Part shown: positions 55,159 through 63,444 of the stretch, one piece after another
Numbering within the stretch: position 1 is the first letter of the stretch
Layout: every line of letters begins with the position of its first letter
Assembly: GCA_037718865.1 (NCBI GenBank)
Contig: JBBJMP010000018.1
Coordinates: forward strand, 54,787-118,786
DNA: 64,000 bases
DNA from: JADCRZ01 sp037718865
GTDB taxonomy: Bacteria > Bacteroidota > Bacteroidia > Chitinophagales > Chitinophagaceae
Reading direction: 5' to 3'
The notes under the pieces: generated by a model
Database searches by the model: none
What the model saw: only the letters and a program-made list of their open reading frames with translations
What the model was told of the DNA's origin: nothing
Program-made: the position numbers and the translations under genes

Positions 55159-56499
55159 TTATTTTATCTTTTTTCCAGGTAATTGCATCCCGTTTTGGAA
55201 GAGAATCATTTTTTCAATCTTTCCATCCGCTCCTTTTATAAACTCAACCTGTGCATCTACTACTTTCAGGAAGAAAAAATGCTCCTTCTCCGCAAAAAGT
55301 TCAAATTCAGGTTGGCCTGTGGCTTGTGCTTTCAACATTCCGTTTGTTGTCCAAACGGTAATTTTAAAAGCAGGACTTAAATCATACTCTCCAACGTATT
55401 GCTGTAAAATGGAATCCGCCACTTTTATTTGTACGCGTTCTTTAGGAAGGTCGTATTTCTCACCAAGCAAAATGGCTGCAATTCCTCTGGTGATTTCATC
55501 CAGATGCGGGTTACCTTTATTGTTAAGTAAAATTATGGCTATTTCCTCCTGGGGTATCCGTAACAGGTTGGCATTAAATCCATGAATTCCGCCACCATGG
55601 GCAGTGATAAGCTTAGCATACATTGTATCGATAAACCACCCATATCCGTATTTATTTCTGAATGGGGTAAAGGCCATTTTCCAGGAACCGGGGCTTAAGA
55701 TCTTATTGGCAGAAATAGCCCTTTCCCATTTATACAGATCTTCTACTGATGAGTAAAGCGAACCTGCAGCATAGGATACGGATGAATCGACAATGGGAGC
55801 AGCTGCTTTTGCGTTTTCATTCAGGGTTATATACCCGGTAGCTTTATCAGGGCTTTTAAGATGAGCGAAATCGAACCCTGAATGATTCATTTGCAGGGGT
55901 TCCAGAATCATTTCGCGCATTACTTTTTCATACGGTTTGCCAGTAACTTTCTCGATAACATACCCAAGCATTGAGTAACCGGAATTGCTATAGCTCCACT
56001 TTGTGCCAGGTTCAAATTCCAAAGGCTTATCCTTAAATAAGGCCATCATTTTTTCCCGGGTATAGGCTTTAGTAATTTCCGTTGCCATGAATTTACTATC
56101 ACTGGTATAGCTGTATATTCCTGAAGTATGCGTTAATAAATTTTCAATAATTATCTTGTCTCCATCAGGGTATTCAGGGAAATATTTACTTAACTTATCC
56201 TTCACCGATAGTTTATGCTGTTCCTGCAAACGCAGGATGATCGCGGAGGTAAACTGCTTCGTCACAGACCCTACCTGGTAAATGGTAGTTGTATTGTTCA
56301 ACGCACTCGTGCCTGCGTCTTTAATGCCGTATCCTTTTTGCAGCAGGACCTTTCCTTTTTGTGCTACGAGGGCTGTGCCATTGAATTTGTTTTGTGTTGA
56401 ACATGTAGTAAGAAATTCGTCCAATTTGGTGGTTACGGTTTGCGAAGACGCTATTGCCTGAAGGAGACAGGCAAACAGGATGGTAACAATTTTTTTCAT
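55159..56499 (-). CDS. Serine hydrolase, beta-lactamase class C family
   Basis: This 446-residue secreted protein has a signal peptide (KKIVTILFACLLQAIASSQT). The beta-lactamase/transpeptidase-like domain has S-V-T-K in GSVTKQFTSAIIL (SxxK nucleophile, residue about 78), YSN in KWSYSNSGYSMLGYV, and HGGGIHG in place of KTG. A C-terminal ~100-residue lipocalin-like domain follows. It could be a peptidase or esterase; resistance cannot be inferred. It starts 5 nt after the DUF1835 gene ends, so they are likely cotranscribed. Confidence 0.9.
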   Translation of the reverse strand: MKKIVTILFACLLQAIASSQTVTTKLDEFLTTCSTQNKFNGTALVAQKGKVLLQKGYGIKDAGTSALNNTTTIYQVGSVTKQFTSAIILRLQEQHKLSVKDKLSKYFPEYPDGDKIIIENLLTHTSGIYSYTSDSKFMATEITKAYTREKMMALFKDKPLEFEPGTKWSYSNSGYSMLGYVIEKVTGKPYEKVMREMILEPLQMNHSGFDFAHLKSPDKATGYITLNENAKAAAPIVDSSVSYAAGSLYSSVEDLYKWERAISANKILSPGSWKMAFTPFRNKYGYGWFIDTMYAKLITAHGGGIHGFNANLLRIPQEEIAIILLNNKGNPHLDEITRGIAAILLGEKYDLPKERVQIKVADSILQQYVGEYDLSPAFKITVWTTNGMLKAQATGQPEFELFAEKEHFFFLKVVDAQVEFIKGADGKIEKMILFQNGMQLPGKKIK

Positions 56500-56504
56500 T
56501 AAAG

Positions 56505-57341
56505 CTATTTAGTAGCTACTTGATGGATAAATGCTGCTTTGGCCTTTACTTCAAAGTCTTTCATATTTTTTATCTCTCCCTGTACGTCGAGCCTTCCGGC
56601 TTCAATCAGTTTTTTCAGCCGCCATAAAAGGTAGGCGTCGCCCGTCGTATGCCTGGCTTTGCTTAAATAAATGTGAATGAGTTTGCTGGCTTTAATCCAA
56701 TCATTGGTAATAAGATTGACCAGCTCTTCATCATAAAAGTCATAATCGTACTGGGCCAGTTTTTTACCGCCCTCCAGGAGACGGACGCCTTTGTTTTCCT
56801 CACTTAATTTGTTCCATTCATCCGGGTCAACTTCGAACTCGCTAAGGGTAATCAATCTTGCCAGCTTCCTGGCTTTTACAAATTCTTTAGGGGGAATAGA
56901 GAACAGGTTCACCGGATAAAATATGTGTCCTTTTTCGTTTATAAATGGCAGGTTGTTCAGGTACAGGATAAAAACACGTCCCTGAAAATCCTGTAACTGG
57001 CTCATCAACCAAAAGTAGCCGCTTACATCGTGTTTATTTTGGGCCGCCCAAATCCAGATCACTTCAGCTGGATTATGCTCTAAGGCTTGTATCAACTCAG
57101 CTACGCTTTTGTTATCATCAATCGTTCCGTTATCAACCAAGCCTTCGTAGTCACCGCCGGACAATACCTCGCGCCACCATTGTTTACGCGCTTCGATTCC
57201 TTCGGCAGTGTAAATACCGGCCAAAGGCCCGACAGCAAAATCGTCTTTGATCTGTAGAATGGTGCCTTGAAGGGTTTCATCAAGCGCAAAACTTTTTTGC
57301 AGGGCCTGGATATCTGCTTCCTGGAAAACAATATGAATCAT
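56505..57341 (-). CDS. DUF1835 domain-containing protein
   Basis: This 278-residue cytosolic protein has an N-terminal DUF1835 region (MIHIVFQEADIQALQKSFALDETLQGTILQIKDDFAVGPL) and a C-terminal DUF3658-like region (RLLEGGKKLAQYDYDFYDEELVNLI...GDAYLLWRLKKLIEAGRLDVQG). The function is unknown. It lies 43 nt after parE and 5 nt before the serine hydrolase on one strand, within the parE-parC interval. Confidence 0.88.
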   Translation of the reverse strand: MIHIVFQEADIQALQKSFALDETLQGTILQIKDDFAVGPLAGIYTAEGIEARKQWWREVLSGGDYEGLVDNGTIDDNKSVAELIQALEHNPAEVIWIWAAQNKHDVSGYFWLMSQLQDFQGRVFILYLNNLPFINEKGHIFYPVNLFSIPPKEFVKARKLARLITLSEFEVDPDEWNKLSEENKGVRLLEGGKKLAQYDYDFYDEELVNLITNDWIKASKLIHIYLSKARHTTGDAYLLWRLKKLIEAGRLDVQGEIKNMKDFEVKAKAAFIHQVATK

Positions 57342-57384
57342 AGCATTGGTATCATCCTGTTGTTAATGATTATTTCGTTACTTC

Positions 57385-59286
57385 TTAATTGGGATTCAAA
57401 CCGGCCACCTCATTTACCAGATCAACTTCCACTTTCAGGTTTTCAATGATGAAGTCCTGGCGCTGTGGGGTATTTTTACCCATATAATATTCAAGCAACT
57501 GCTGGATATGCGTTTCGGGCATCATGATCACCGGTTGTACGCGCATATCAGGACCGATAAACCGGCCAAATTCGTCAGGACTGATCTCTCCAAGTCCCTT
57601 AAAGCGGGTGATCTCCGGCTTTGAGCCTAATTTTTTTATAGCGGCCTGTTTCTCGCTTTCGTCATAGCAATAGATAGTCTCCTGCTTGTTCCTTACCCTA
57701 AACAAAGGCGTCTCCAGGATGTAGACATGACCATTCTTAACGAGGTCAGGAAAAAACTGCAGGTAAAAGGTCATCATCAATAACCGGATGTGCATGCCAT
57801 CTACATCAGCATCCGTGGCAATGATGATATTATTGTAACGCAGGCCCTCGTAACCTTCCTCGATATTCAAGGCATGCTGCAGCAGGTTAAATTCTTCGTT
57901 TTCATAAACGATCTTTTTCGTCAATCCAAAACAGTTCAAAGGCTTTCCGCGCAAGCTGAATACGGCCTGGGTCTCTACATTTCTGGCTTTCGTGATGGAA
58001 CCGCTCGCGGAATCGCCCTCGGTGATAAAAATGGTACTTTCCTTTTGCTTTTCCACGATCTTATCCTTGTCCTTCCCGCTTGGTTCGTCATTGTAATGAA
58101 ACCGGCAATCACGTAATTTCTTGTTATGCAGGTTTGCTTTTTTGGCTCTTTCGTTAGCCAGTTTTTTTATACCTGACAATTCCTTGCGTTCCCTTTCACT
58201 TTGCTCTATACGCCTTTTTAACGCATCGGCGGCAGAAGGGTTGCGGTGGAGATAGTTATTTAATTCCCTGGCCAGGAAATCTCCGATAAAGTTCCGCACG
58301 GAAGGGCCACCCTCAGACATGACCTGTGATCCAAGTTTGGTTTTTGTCTGGCTTTCAAAAACGGGCTCCTGAACGCGCACCGAAATAGCGGAACAAATGC
58401 TGGAGCGGATATCGGCGGCATCATAATCTTTTTTAAAAAAATCCCGGACGGTTTTTACAAAGGCCTCACGGAAAGCGGAAAGATGAGTGCCTCCCTGCGT
58501 GGTATACTGCCCGTTCACAAAACTGTAATATTCTTCACCGTACTGGTGTTCATGGGTAATGGCTACTTCGATGTCTTCACCCTTCAGGTGAATGACCGGG
58601 TACCGGATCTCGTCTGCATTCGTCTTGCGGAGCAACAGGTCGAGCAGTCCGTTTTTACTGATATACCGCTTGCTGTTCAGGTTGATGACCAAACCTGCAT
58701 TCAGGTAACAATAATTCCACAATTGGCTGTCAAGGTATTCGTTGATGTAATGAAAGTTTTTGAATACGGTTTCATCAGGGATGAAGGTTACCAGGGTTCC
58801 GTTTTCCTCACTGCTTTTAACTTCCTTGTGTTCCTTCAACAAAATACCTTTCTCAAATTCGGCGGTTTTTTCTTTACCGTCCCTGAATGCAGTGACTTTA
58901 AAATAATGACTCAGTGCATTTACCGCCTTGGTACCTACACCGTTCAAACCAACGCTTTTCTGGAACACCTTGCTGTCGTATTTGGCACCTGTATTTATCT
59001 TACTCACCACATCCACCACTTTACCCAGGGGAATCCCTCGTCCGTAATCGCGCACAGTAACAGATTTCCCTTCAATTTTAATATCGATATGCCTACCGTA
59101 ACCCATGGTATGTTCATCTACGCAGTTATCAAGCACCTCTTTCAACATCACGTAAATACCATCGTCAGGACTGCTTCCATCGCCCAATTTGCCGATATAC
59201 ATACCCGGCCGAAGACGTATGTGCTCGCGCCAGTCAAGACTTTTAATACTTTCTTCTGTGTAATCAAATAAATTCGTTTCCCCCAT
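57385..59286 (-). CDS. parE: DNA topoisomerase IV subunit B
   Basis: This 633-residue ATPase subunit starts at the ATG at 59286 (MGETNLFDYTEESIKSLDWREHIRLRPGMYIG). The GHKL ATP site is visible in LKEVLDNCVDEHTMGYG, VRDYGRGIPLG and SVGLNGVGTKAVNAL. The TOPRIM domain has FITEGDSASGS, DADVDGMHIRLL and RFKGLGEI. The upstream 30-codon extension is not conserved-looking. I assign it to ParE rather than GyrB because parC follows on the same strand and it lacks the GyrB-type insert; sequence alone is not decisive. A TATATTTG promoter lies 44 nt upstream. Confidence 0.92.
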   Translation of the reverse strand: MGETNLFDYTEESIKSLDWREHIRLRPGMYIGKLGDGSSPDDGIYVMLKEVLDNCVDEHTMGYGRHIDIKIEGKSVTVRDYGRGIPLGKVVDVVSKINTGAKYDSKVFQKSVGLNGVGTKAVNALSHYFKVTAFRDGKEKTAEFEKGILLKEHKEVKSSEENGTLVTFIPDETVFKNFHYINEYLDSQLWNYCYLNAGLVINLNSKRYISKNGLLDLLLRKTNADEIRYPVIHLKGEDIEVAITHEHQYGEEYYSFVNGQYTTQGGTHLSAFREAFVKTVRDFFKKDYDAADIRSSICSAISVRVQEPVFESQTKTKLGSQVMSEGGPSVRNFIGDFLARELNNYLHRNPSAADALKRRIEQSERERKELSGIKKLANERAKKANLHNKKLRDCRFHYNDEPSGKDKDKIVEKQKESTIFITEGDSASGSITKARNVETQAVFSLRGKPLNCFGLTKKIVYENEEFNLLQHALNIEEGYEGLRYNNIIIATDADVDGMHIRLLMMTFYLQFFPDLVKNGHVYILETPLFRVRNKQETIYCYDESEKQAAIKKLGSKPEITRFKGLGEISPDEFGRFIGPDMRVQPVIMMPETHIQQLLEYYMGKNTPQRQDFIIENLKVEVDLVNEVAGLNPN

Positions 59287-59329
59287 AGACTGTTTTGAGT
59301 AACTAAAAGTTTTAGTAATCCGCTGATTG

Positions 59330-59337
59330 CAAATATA
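59330..59337 (-). promoter_or_regulatory. Bacteroidota -7 element TATATTTG upstream of parE
   Basis: TATATTTG on the minus strand fits TAnnTTTG exactly, 43 nt before the parE ATG. Confidence 0.6.
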
Positions 59338-59420
59338 TGGAAACGTGTCTACAGAATGACTGTGATACTTATACACTGGTGTGCATAAGTAATGCAGGCA
59401 CGCATTCGAGGGGAAATGAG

Positions 59421-59428
59421 TATGTTTG
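59421..59428 (+). promoter_or_regulatory. Bacteroidota -7 element TATGTTTG upstream of the OmpA-type gene
   Basis: TATGTTTG on the plus strand lies 58 nt before the ATG and pairs divergently with the parE element. Confidence 0.6.
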
Positions 59429-59486
59429 CCAAGGCTAATCTACCGATAGTAAGTGTTTTAATTTAGTAACCTTCAAAATCAATTTT

Positions 59487-60323
59487 ATGAAAAACAAGTA
59501 CATGTTATACGCTTTGATGAGCATATTCATACCCCTGCTGATAACCAGTTGTGTGGCGAAAAATAAATACATGGCTTTGCAATCAGAACTGCAGAACGTC
59601 CGGACAGACAGTAACCGGCTGGCTAATAAAATGCTCGAATTGAACAAACAGATTGCGGACCTCAACCAAAGCGGTGCTACATTACAAAGCGATATTAGTA
59701 ATCTTAAACAGCAGCTGGAGAATACGTCGAAAGACGCGGCTGGCAAGATAGCCTCACAGCAGTCTTTGTTGAATAAGAGCAAGGAAGACCTGGCTGATCA
59801 GCAACAGAAGCTGGAAGCCCTGCAGGGACTTTTGGAGCAACAAAAGAAAAATGCGGATGCCCTCCGTCAAAAGATGGCGGATGCCCTGGTAAAATTTAAT
59901 TCCAATGAGTTGACCGTGACGGTAAAAAACGGAAAAGTGTACGTGAGTTTGCAGGAAAACCTGCTTTTCCCATCAGGCAGTGCGCAGGTAAACCCCAAGG
60001 GAAAAGAAGCATTGGGTAAACTGGCTGAAGTGCTCAATGCAAATACTGACATCAACGTAAATATAGAAGGCCATACTGATTCTATTCCCATCCGCACCCG
60101 ATTCGAGGACAACTGGGCGTTAAGTACGGCAAGGGCCTCCTCAATCGTGCGTATACTCACAAAAGATTACAAGGTTGACCCGGTAAGGGTGATGGCTTCC
60201 GGTCACAGCCAGTATGATCCGGTAGATAGTAACTCGAGTGCGGACGGAAGGTCACGGAACCGTAGAACGGAAATCATTCTAACGCCCAAGCTTGACGAGC
60301 TGTATAAGCTGATCAATGGATGA
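59487..60323 (+). CDS. OmpA-family lipoprotein with coiled coil
   Basis: This 278-residue outer-membrane lipoprotein has lipobox ITSC (Cys at about 22), a long coiled coil (residues about 28-125) and a C-terminal OmpA peptidoglycan-binding domain. The OmpA domain has LLFPSGSAQVNPKGKEAL, NVNIEGHTDSIPI, NWALSTARASSIVRIL and DGRSRNRRTEIILTP. It should tether the outer membrane to the cell wall. It is divergent from parE and monocistronic. 136 bp downstream a small secreted peptide gene starts. Confidence 0.94.
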   Translation: MKNKYMLYALMSIFIPLLITSCVAKNKYMALQSELQNVRTDSNRLANKMLELNKQIADLNQSGATLQSDISNLKQQLENTSKDAAGKIASQQSLLNKSKEDLADQQQKLEALQGLLEQQKKNADALRQKMADALVKFNSNELTVTVKNGKVYVSLQENLLFPSGSAQVNPKGKEALGKLAEVLNANTDINVNIEGHTDSIPIRTRFEDNWALSTARASSIVRILTKDYKVDPVRVMASGHSQYDPVDSNSSADGRSRNRRTEIILTPKLDELYKLING

Positions 60324-60330
60324 TGCAAAT

Positions 60331-60354
60331 GTGCGAGTGTGCGGATGTGCGAAT
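60331..60354. repeat. Three tandem 8-bp units, GTGCGRRT-like
   Basis: GTGCGAGT, GTGCGGAT and GTGCGAAT follow one another 8 nt past the OmpA-type gene. They look like the low-complexity intergenic repeats seen in this phylum. Confidence 0.6.
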
Positions 60355-60459
60355 CAGCGGTTGGGAAGGATATATAAACCATTAGGTTGAAAATAAATAT
60401 TGCCGGCAAATAATAAGCTTAAGGAAAATGTTGTAACTTTTTAGCATTAAATTATTGAT

Positions 60460-60609
60460 ATGAAAAGACTCCTGGTGATTTTTGCGCTGATCGCCATTTT
60501 TGCCGTTGCATTCGCTAGCCTGGCAAAGACTTCAACAAACGAAAAGAAAGTTAAAAAGCCGGTTAAATCTGAAAAGACCTGTACTTATCGAAGCAGTTGC
60601 ATGGGCTAA
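60460..60609 (+). CDS. 49-residue secreted peptide
   Basis: MKRLLVIFALIAIFAVAFAS is a clean signal peptide, and cleavage probably follows near residue 20-22. The remaining ~27 residues are strongly basic (EKKVKKPVKSEK) and end in CTYRSSCMG, so two cysteines could form a disulfide. An intrinsic terminator follows 17 nt after the stop, so the unit is a complete monocistronic gene. No family is recognised. It could be a small cell-envelope or exported peptide. Confidence 0.72.
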   Translation: MKRLLVIFALIAIFAVAFASLAKTSTNEKKVKKPVKSEKTCTYRSSCMG

Positions 60610-60625
60610 GACCAATCGATTTACC

Positions 60626-60654
60626 AGCCTGGGAGGATTTCCAGGCTTTTTTTT
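60626..60654 (+). terminator. Intrinsic terminator after the small peptide gene
   Basis: Stem AGCCTGG/CCAGGCT (60626-60632, 60641-60647) has an 8-nt loop followed by eight T. Confidence 0.92.
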
Positions 60655-60780
60655 GTCAGGCCACTTCTGTGGACGGAAAGTACATCCCGAGTGGCCGACA
60701 GATTTGTTTCCTTCAGTCTTAACAATTATTTCTTAAAGCATTATCTATTTTGTGGACTGTATTTTAATGTCTGCACTGAT

Positions 60781-61686
60781 ATGATCAATTCGAAGCATTA
60801 TACCGCAACAGAAAATGTGTTGCTTGAAATTGCGGGTTTCTTAACTATCATTCCTCTTGCTCCGTTTATAAACCGGTACATTCCTCCCATCCTTATAGGC
60901 GAGTGGAATCTTGACCTGGCGGTTTCCATCATCGTTGCTTTCCTGGTAACGCGTCTGATCCTGCGGTTGTTCAAACCGCTGATCATCCCGGCCCTGGTGC
61001 TGGTACTGGGTTTCTTTGGATACAATTTTTTCAATAACGGTTATACGTTTAATAATATTTTTCAGGATTACCAGAGTGTGGTACTGAACAACTGGGGAAC
61101 AAAAGATACCAAGCAACCCGACCTCCTGAATATTGACCCTGGATTTTTTCAAAATTATCGTGATAAGACCGTAAGAGGGATCCGCTCCAGGATCAATTCC
61201 AAGGATTCCCTGGTCCGCAATTATTCGGTACGGCACTCGACCGAGTATTTCCAGGACTATTTCAATAAATACGGGCCGGTGGTCAGGCACCTTTCCCTGT
61301 TCAGGCACATCAATAAAAACTTCAATTATGTGCTGGATAATCGCCGGGATGAATATTTTGCATCACCTCGTGAAACGATATTGAATGGACTTGGCGGAGA
61401 TTGTGATGATCATAGCATATTGATGGTGTCATGCCTTCAATCGATCGGTGCACGTTGCAGGATCGTGCTTGTAGAAGGGCATGCTTATCCCGAACTTTAT
61501 TGTGGCGATAAGAAAGAATTTGAACTCATGCAACAGGCCATCAGCCATTTATTTACCGAGGTCGACATCAAGGAATTTCACTATCATGAAAACGAAGGCA
61601 ATTACTGGCTGAACCTGGATTATACGGCCCGCCATCCGGGAGGGCCGTATATGAATGATAAGGTGTATGCGCTGATTGATTTGTAG
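60781..61686 (+). CDS. Transglutaminase-like membrane protein
   Basis: This 301-residue protein starts at the ATG at 60781 (MINSKHYTATENVLLE). It has two hydrophobic segments in residues 15-82 and a soluble transglutaminase-like domain in residues about 180-300. The domain has the catalytic cysteine in GGDCDDHSILMV, the family histidine in EGHAYPEL, and an aspartate in WLNLDYTARHPGGPY. It is probably a cysteine protease or amidase rather than a cross-linking enzyme. It is monocistronic, after a terminator. The substrate is unknown. Confidence 0.88.
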   Translation: MINSKHYTATENVLLEIAGFLTIIPLAPFINRYIPPILIGEWNLDLAVSIIVAFLVTRLILRLFKPLIIPALVLVLGFFGYNFFNNGYTFNNIFQDYQSVVLNNWGTKDTKQPDLLNIDPGFFQNYRDKTVRGIRSRINSKDSLVRNYSVRHSTEYFQDYFNKYGPVVRHLSLFRHINKNFNYVLDNRRDEYFASPRETILNGLGGDCDDHSILMVSCLQSIGARCRIVLVEGHAYPELYCGDKKEFELMQQAISHLFTEVDIKEFHYHENEGNYWLNLDYTARHPGGPYMNDKVYALIDL

Positions 61687-62134
61687 GGGCAGCCATAATA
61701 TAATAAATGCGCAAATCAATAAGATCAAAGAATTAAATGCAACAGCTTTAAGATCCTTTCTTTGATAATGTATAATTGCAGCAGGTCTCGTTATCATGCC
61801 TAAAAGGCTGATAGTAAAGGGCGTTAGTGCAGGATAAACGTTTAGCATTTACCTTACAGCTTCTGCTTCCAATGGCGTTATATTTCTTTCCATTACTTTA
61901 CAGCAGTTCAAATCTCTTTTCGGTAGCTGCATTGGTTGTTCCATTCAGCCAGGGCAGCGTACTTATTATTTTCAGTGTTTACCCTTTTAAGCCCTTCATC
62001 GGCTTTTTTGTGCCTCTTACACATATTCACTACTAACTCTTTAAAGCCATAATAAAAAATGGTAAGTACTTTTGCTTTCAGTAAAAGGCTCAACAACAGC
62101 CTTTTTATTTTTTAGAACGAATAAAGTAAACTTC
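61687..62134. other. Noncoding stretch between the transglutaminase-like gene and the ClC pseudogene
   Basis: I find no tRNA, terminator or convincing promoter here. Two short minus-strand frames (61549-61848 and 61908-62096) have no family resemblance. The second, from a TTG, reads FYYGFKELVVNMCKRHKKADEGL; it could be a relic or a small gene, but I cannot support it. The stretch marks a change to more A+T-rich sequence. Confidence 0.5.
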
Positions 62135-63432
62135 GTGGATAGTTCATTAAACGACAGATTAAGAGAGAGGGGAGCCAGGGCTAATGCCAATATTCTTTTA
62201 CCGCTTCCCTATTGGATTGCTTCGCTGTTAACCGGTTTGGTGGCAGTTGCCTATACCAAACTGTTCGGGCTGGGTGAAAGGCTTTCATTTTACTTGTTTC
62301 ACTTGCATGAATGGTTAATCTTCATAGTAACACCTGTATGTTTTGTAACTGCATGGTGGATAGTAAAAAAGTTTGCAGTGTATGCAAAAGGAAGTGGCAT
62401 TCCGCAGGTAATGGCTGCGGTTGAATTTGCAAATCCTAAGTACGACCATAGAGTGGACAGGCTGCTTAGTATAAAAGTAATGGTTGTAAAAATTGTTTCA
62501 AGCCTTTTAATGATGGTTGGCGGCGGAGCCATAGGCAGGGAAGGTCCAACTATACAAATAGCTGGTTGCATTTTTAGAAAAGTAAACCAGCTAATGCCAA
62601 AATCTTTCACCAAAATATCCACGCGAAATATGATAATGACTGGTGCGGCAGCCGGGCTTGCAACAGCGTTTAATACTCCGTTGGGTGGGATTGTTTTTGC
62701 AGTGGAGGAACTTACAAAAACGCACATCAGTTATTCTAAAATAGCCATTCTTTCCGCAGTGATCATTGCAGGTTTAACAGCACAAGGCATTTTAGGTCTA
62801 TACCTTTATTTAGGTTTTCCTGATGTAAGTAATCTGTCTCCGTTTATTTTTTTAGGTGTCATTTTAGTGGCTGCTATTGCAGGTTTGCTGGGTGCGGTTA
62901 TGAGTAAAATAATATTGACTGTTTTAAAATGGAAGTCGGCTTTTAAAAACAATGCTTCAGAAATAGTTTATGTGCTTTCATGTGCAATGGTTGTTGCCGT
63001 TATGGCGTATTTTATAAGCAATGCTATTTTAGGTTCGGGTAAAGAAGAAATGTCATCCTTGTTATTCGCACAACACAAATATGCAGGATGGATAACACCG
63101 GGAATAAGAATTATTGGTCCTATGCTTTCATTTACTACAGGTGCATCCGGTGGAATATTTGCACCATCGTTAAGTGCGGGTGCTACGGTTGGTTCATTAG
63201 TAGCTCATTGGTTTGAGCTTACATCTACCAATACTAATATAATGGTGCTTGCAGGTATGGTTGCTTTTTTAACAGGCCGTAACACGTTCGCCTTTTACTT
63301 CTGCAATATTGGTGTTGGAAATGACGGACAGGCACAATGTACGATCATTTAAAGCACCAATACATCCAAGATTTTCATAAAGAAGAAACAGCAACGGAAA
63401 CGCCGGTCGAAAAATTAAATACAACACAATAA
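62135..63432 (+). pseudogene. ClC-type chloride channel/antiporter, frameshifted and internally deleted
   Basis: The first ~380 codons are good ClC sequence: GSGIPQVMA, GGGAIGREGPT, AGLATAFNTPLGGIVFAVEELT and FTTGASGGIFAPSLSAGA. A GTG at 62135 is my preferred start. At 63276-63278 one extra base (GGCC for GGC) breaks the frame; reading in the +1-shifted frame gives VTRSPFTSAILVLEMTDRHNV, the expected end of the next helix. At about 63338-63341 a deletion then joins RHNV to YDHLKHQYIQDF and on to the true C-terminus KLNTTQ, with stop at 63430-63432. About 25 residues seem missing. The intact frame stops at 63352. It is probably nonfunctional. Confidence 0.9.
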
Positions 63433-63444
63433 AAAACAAATACT

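Noticed and set aside
58483..59271. 262-codon open frame on the plus strand
   Set aside because: It is antisense to the well-conserved parE and shows no family resemblance.
60331..60354. Possible CRISPR-like tandem repeat
   Set aside because: Units are 8 bp with no spacers and no cas genes; a low-complexity intergenic repeat.
61549..61848. 99-residue minus-strand frame with hydrophobic segments
   Set aside because: It overlaps the transglutaminase-like gene in antisense and has no recognisable motif.
61908..62096. 62-residue minus-strand frame (FYYGFKELVVNMCKRHKKADEG)
   Set aside because: It looks somewhat protein-like, but its only start is a TTG, no family is recognised, and it lies in a decayed region; evidence is too thin to list as a gene.
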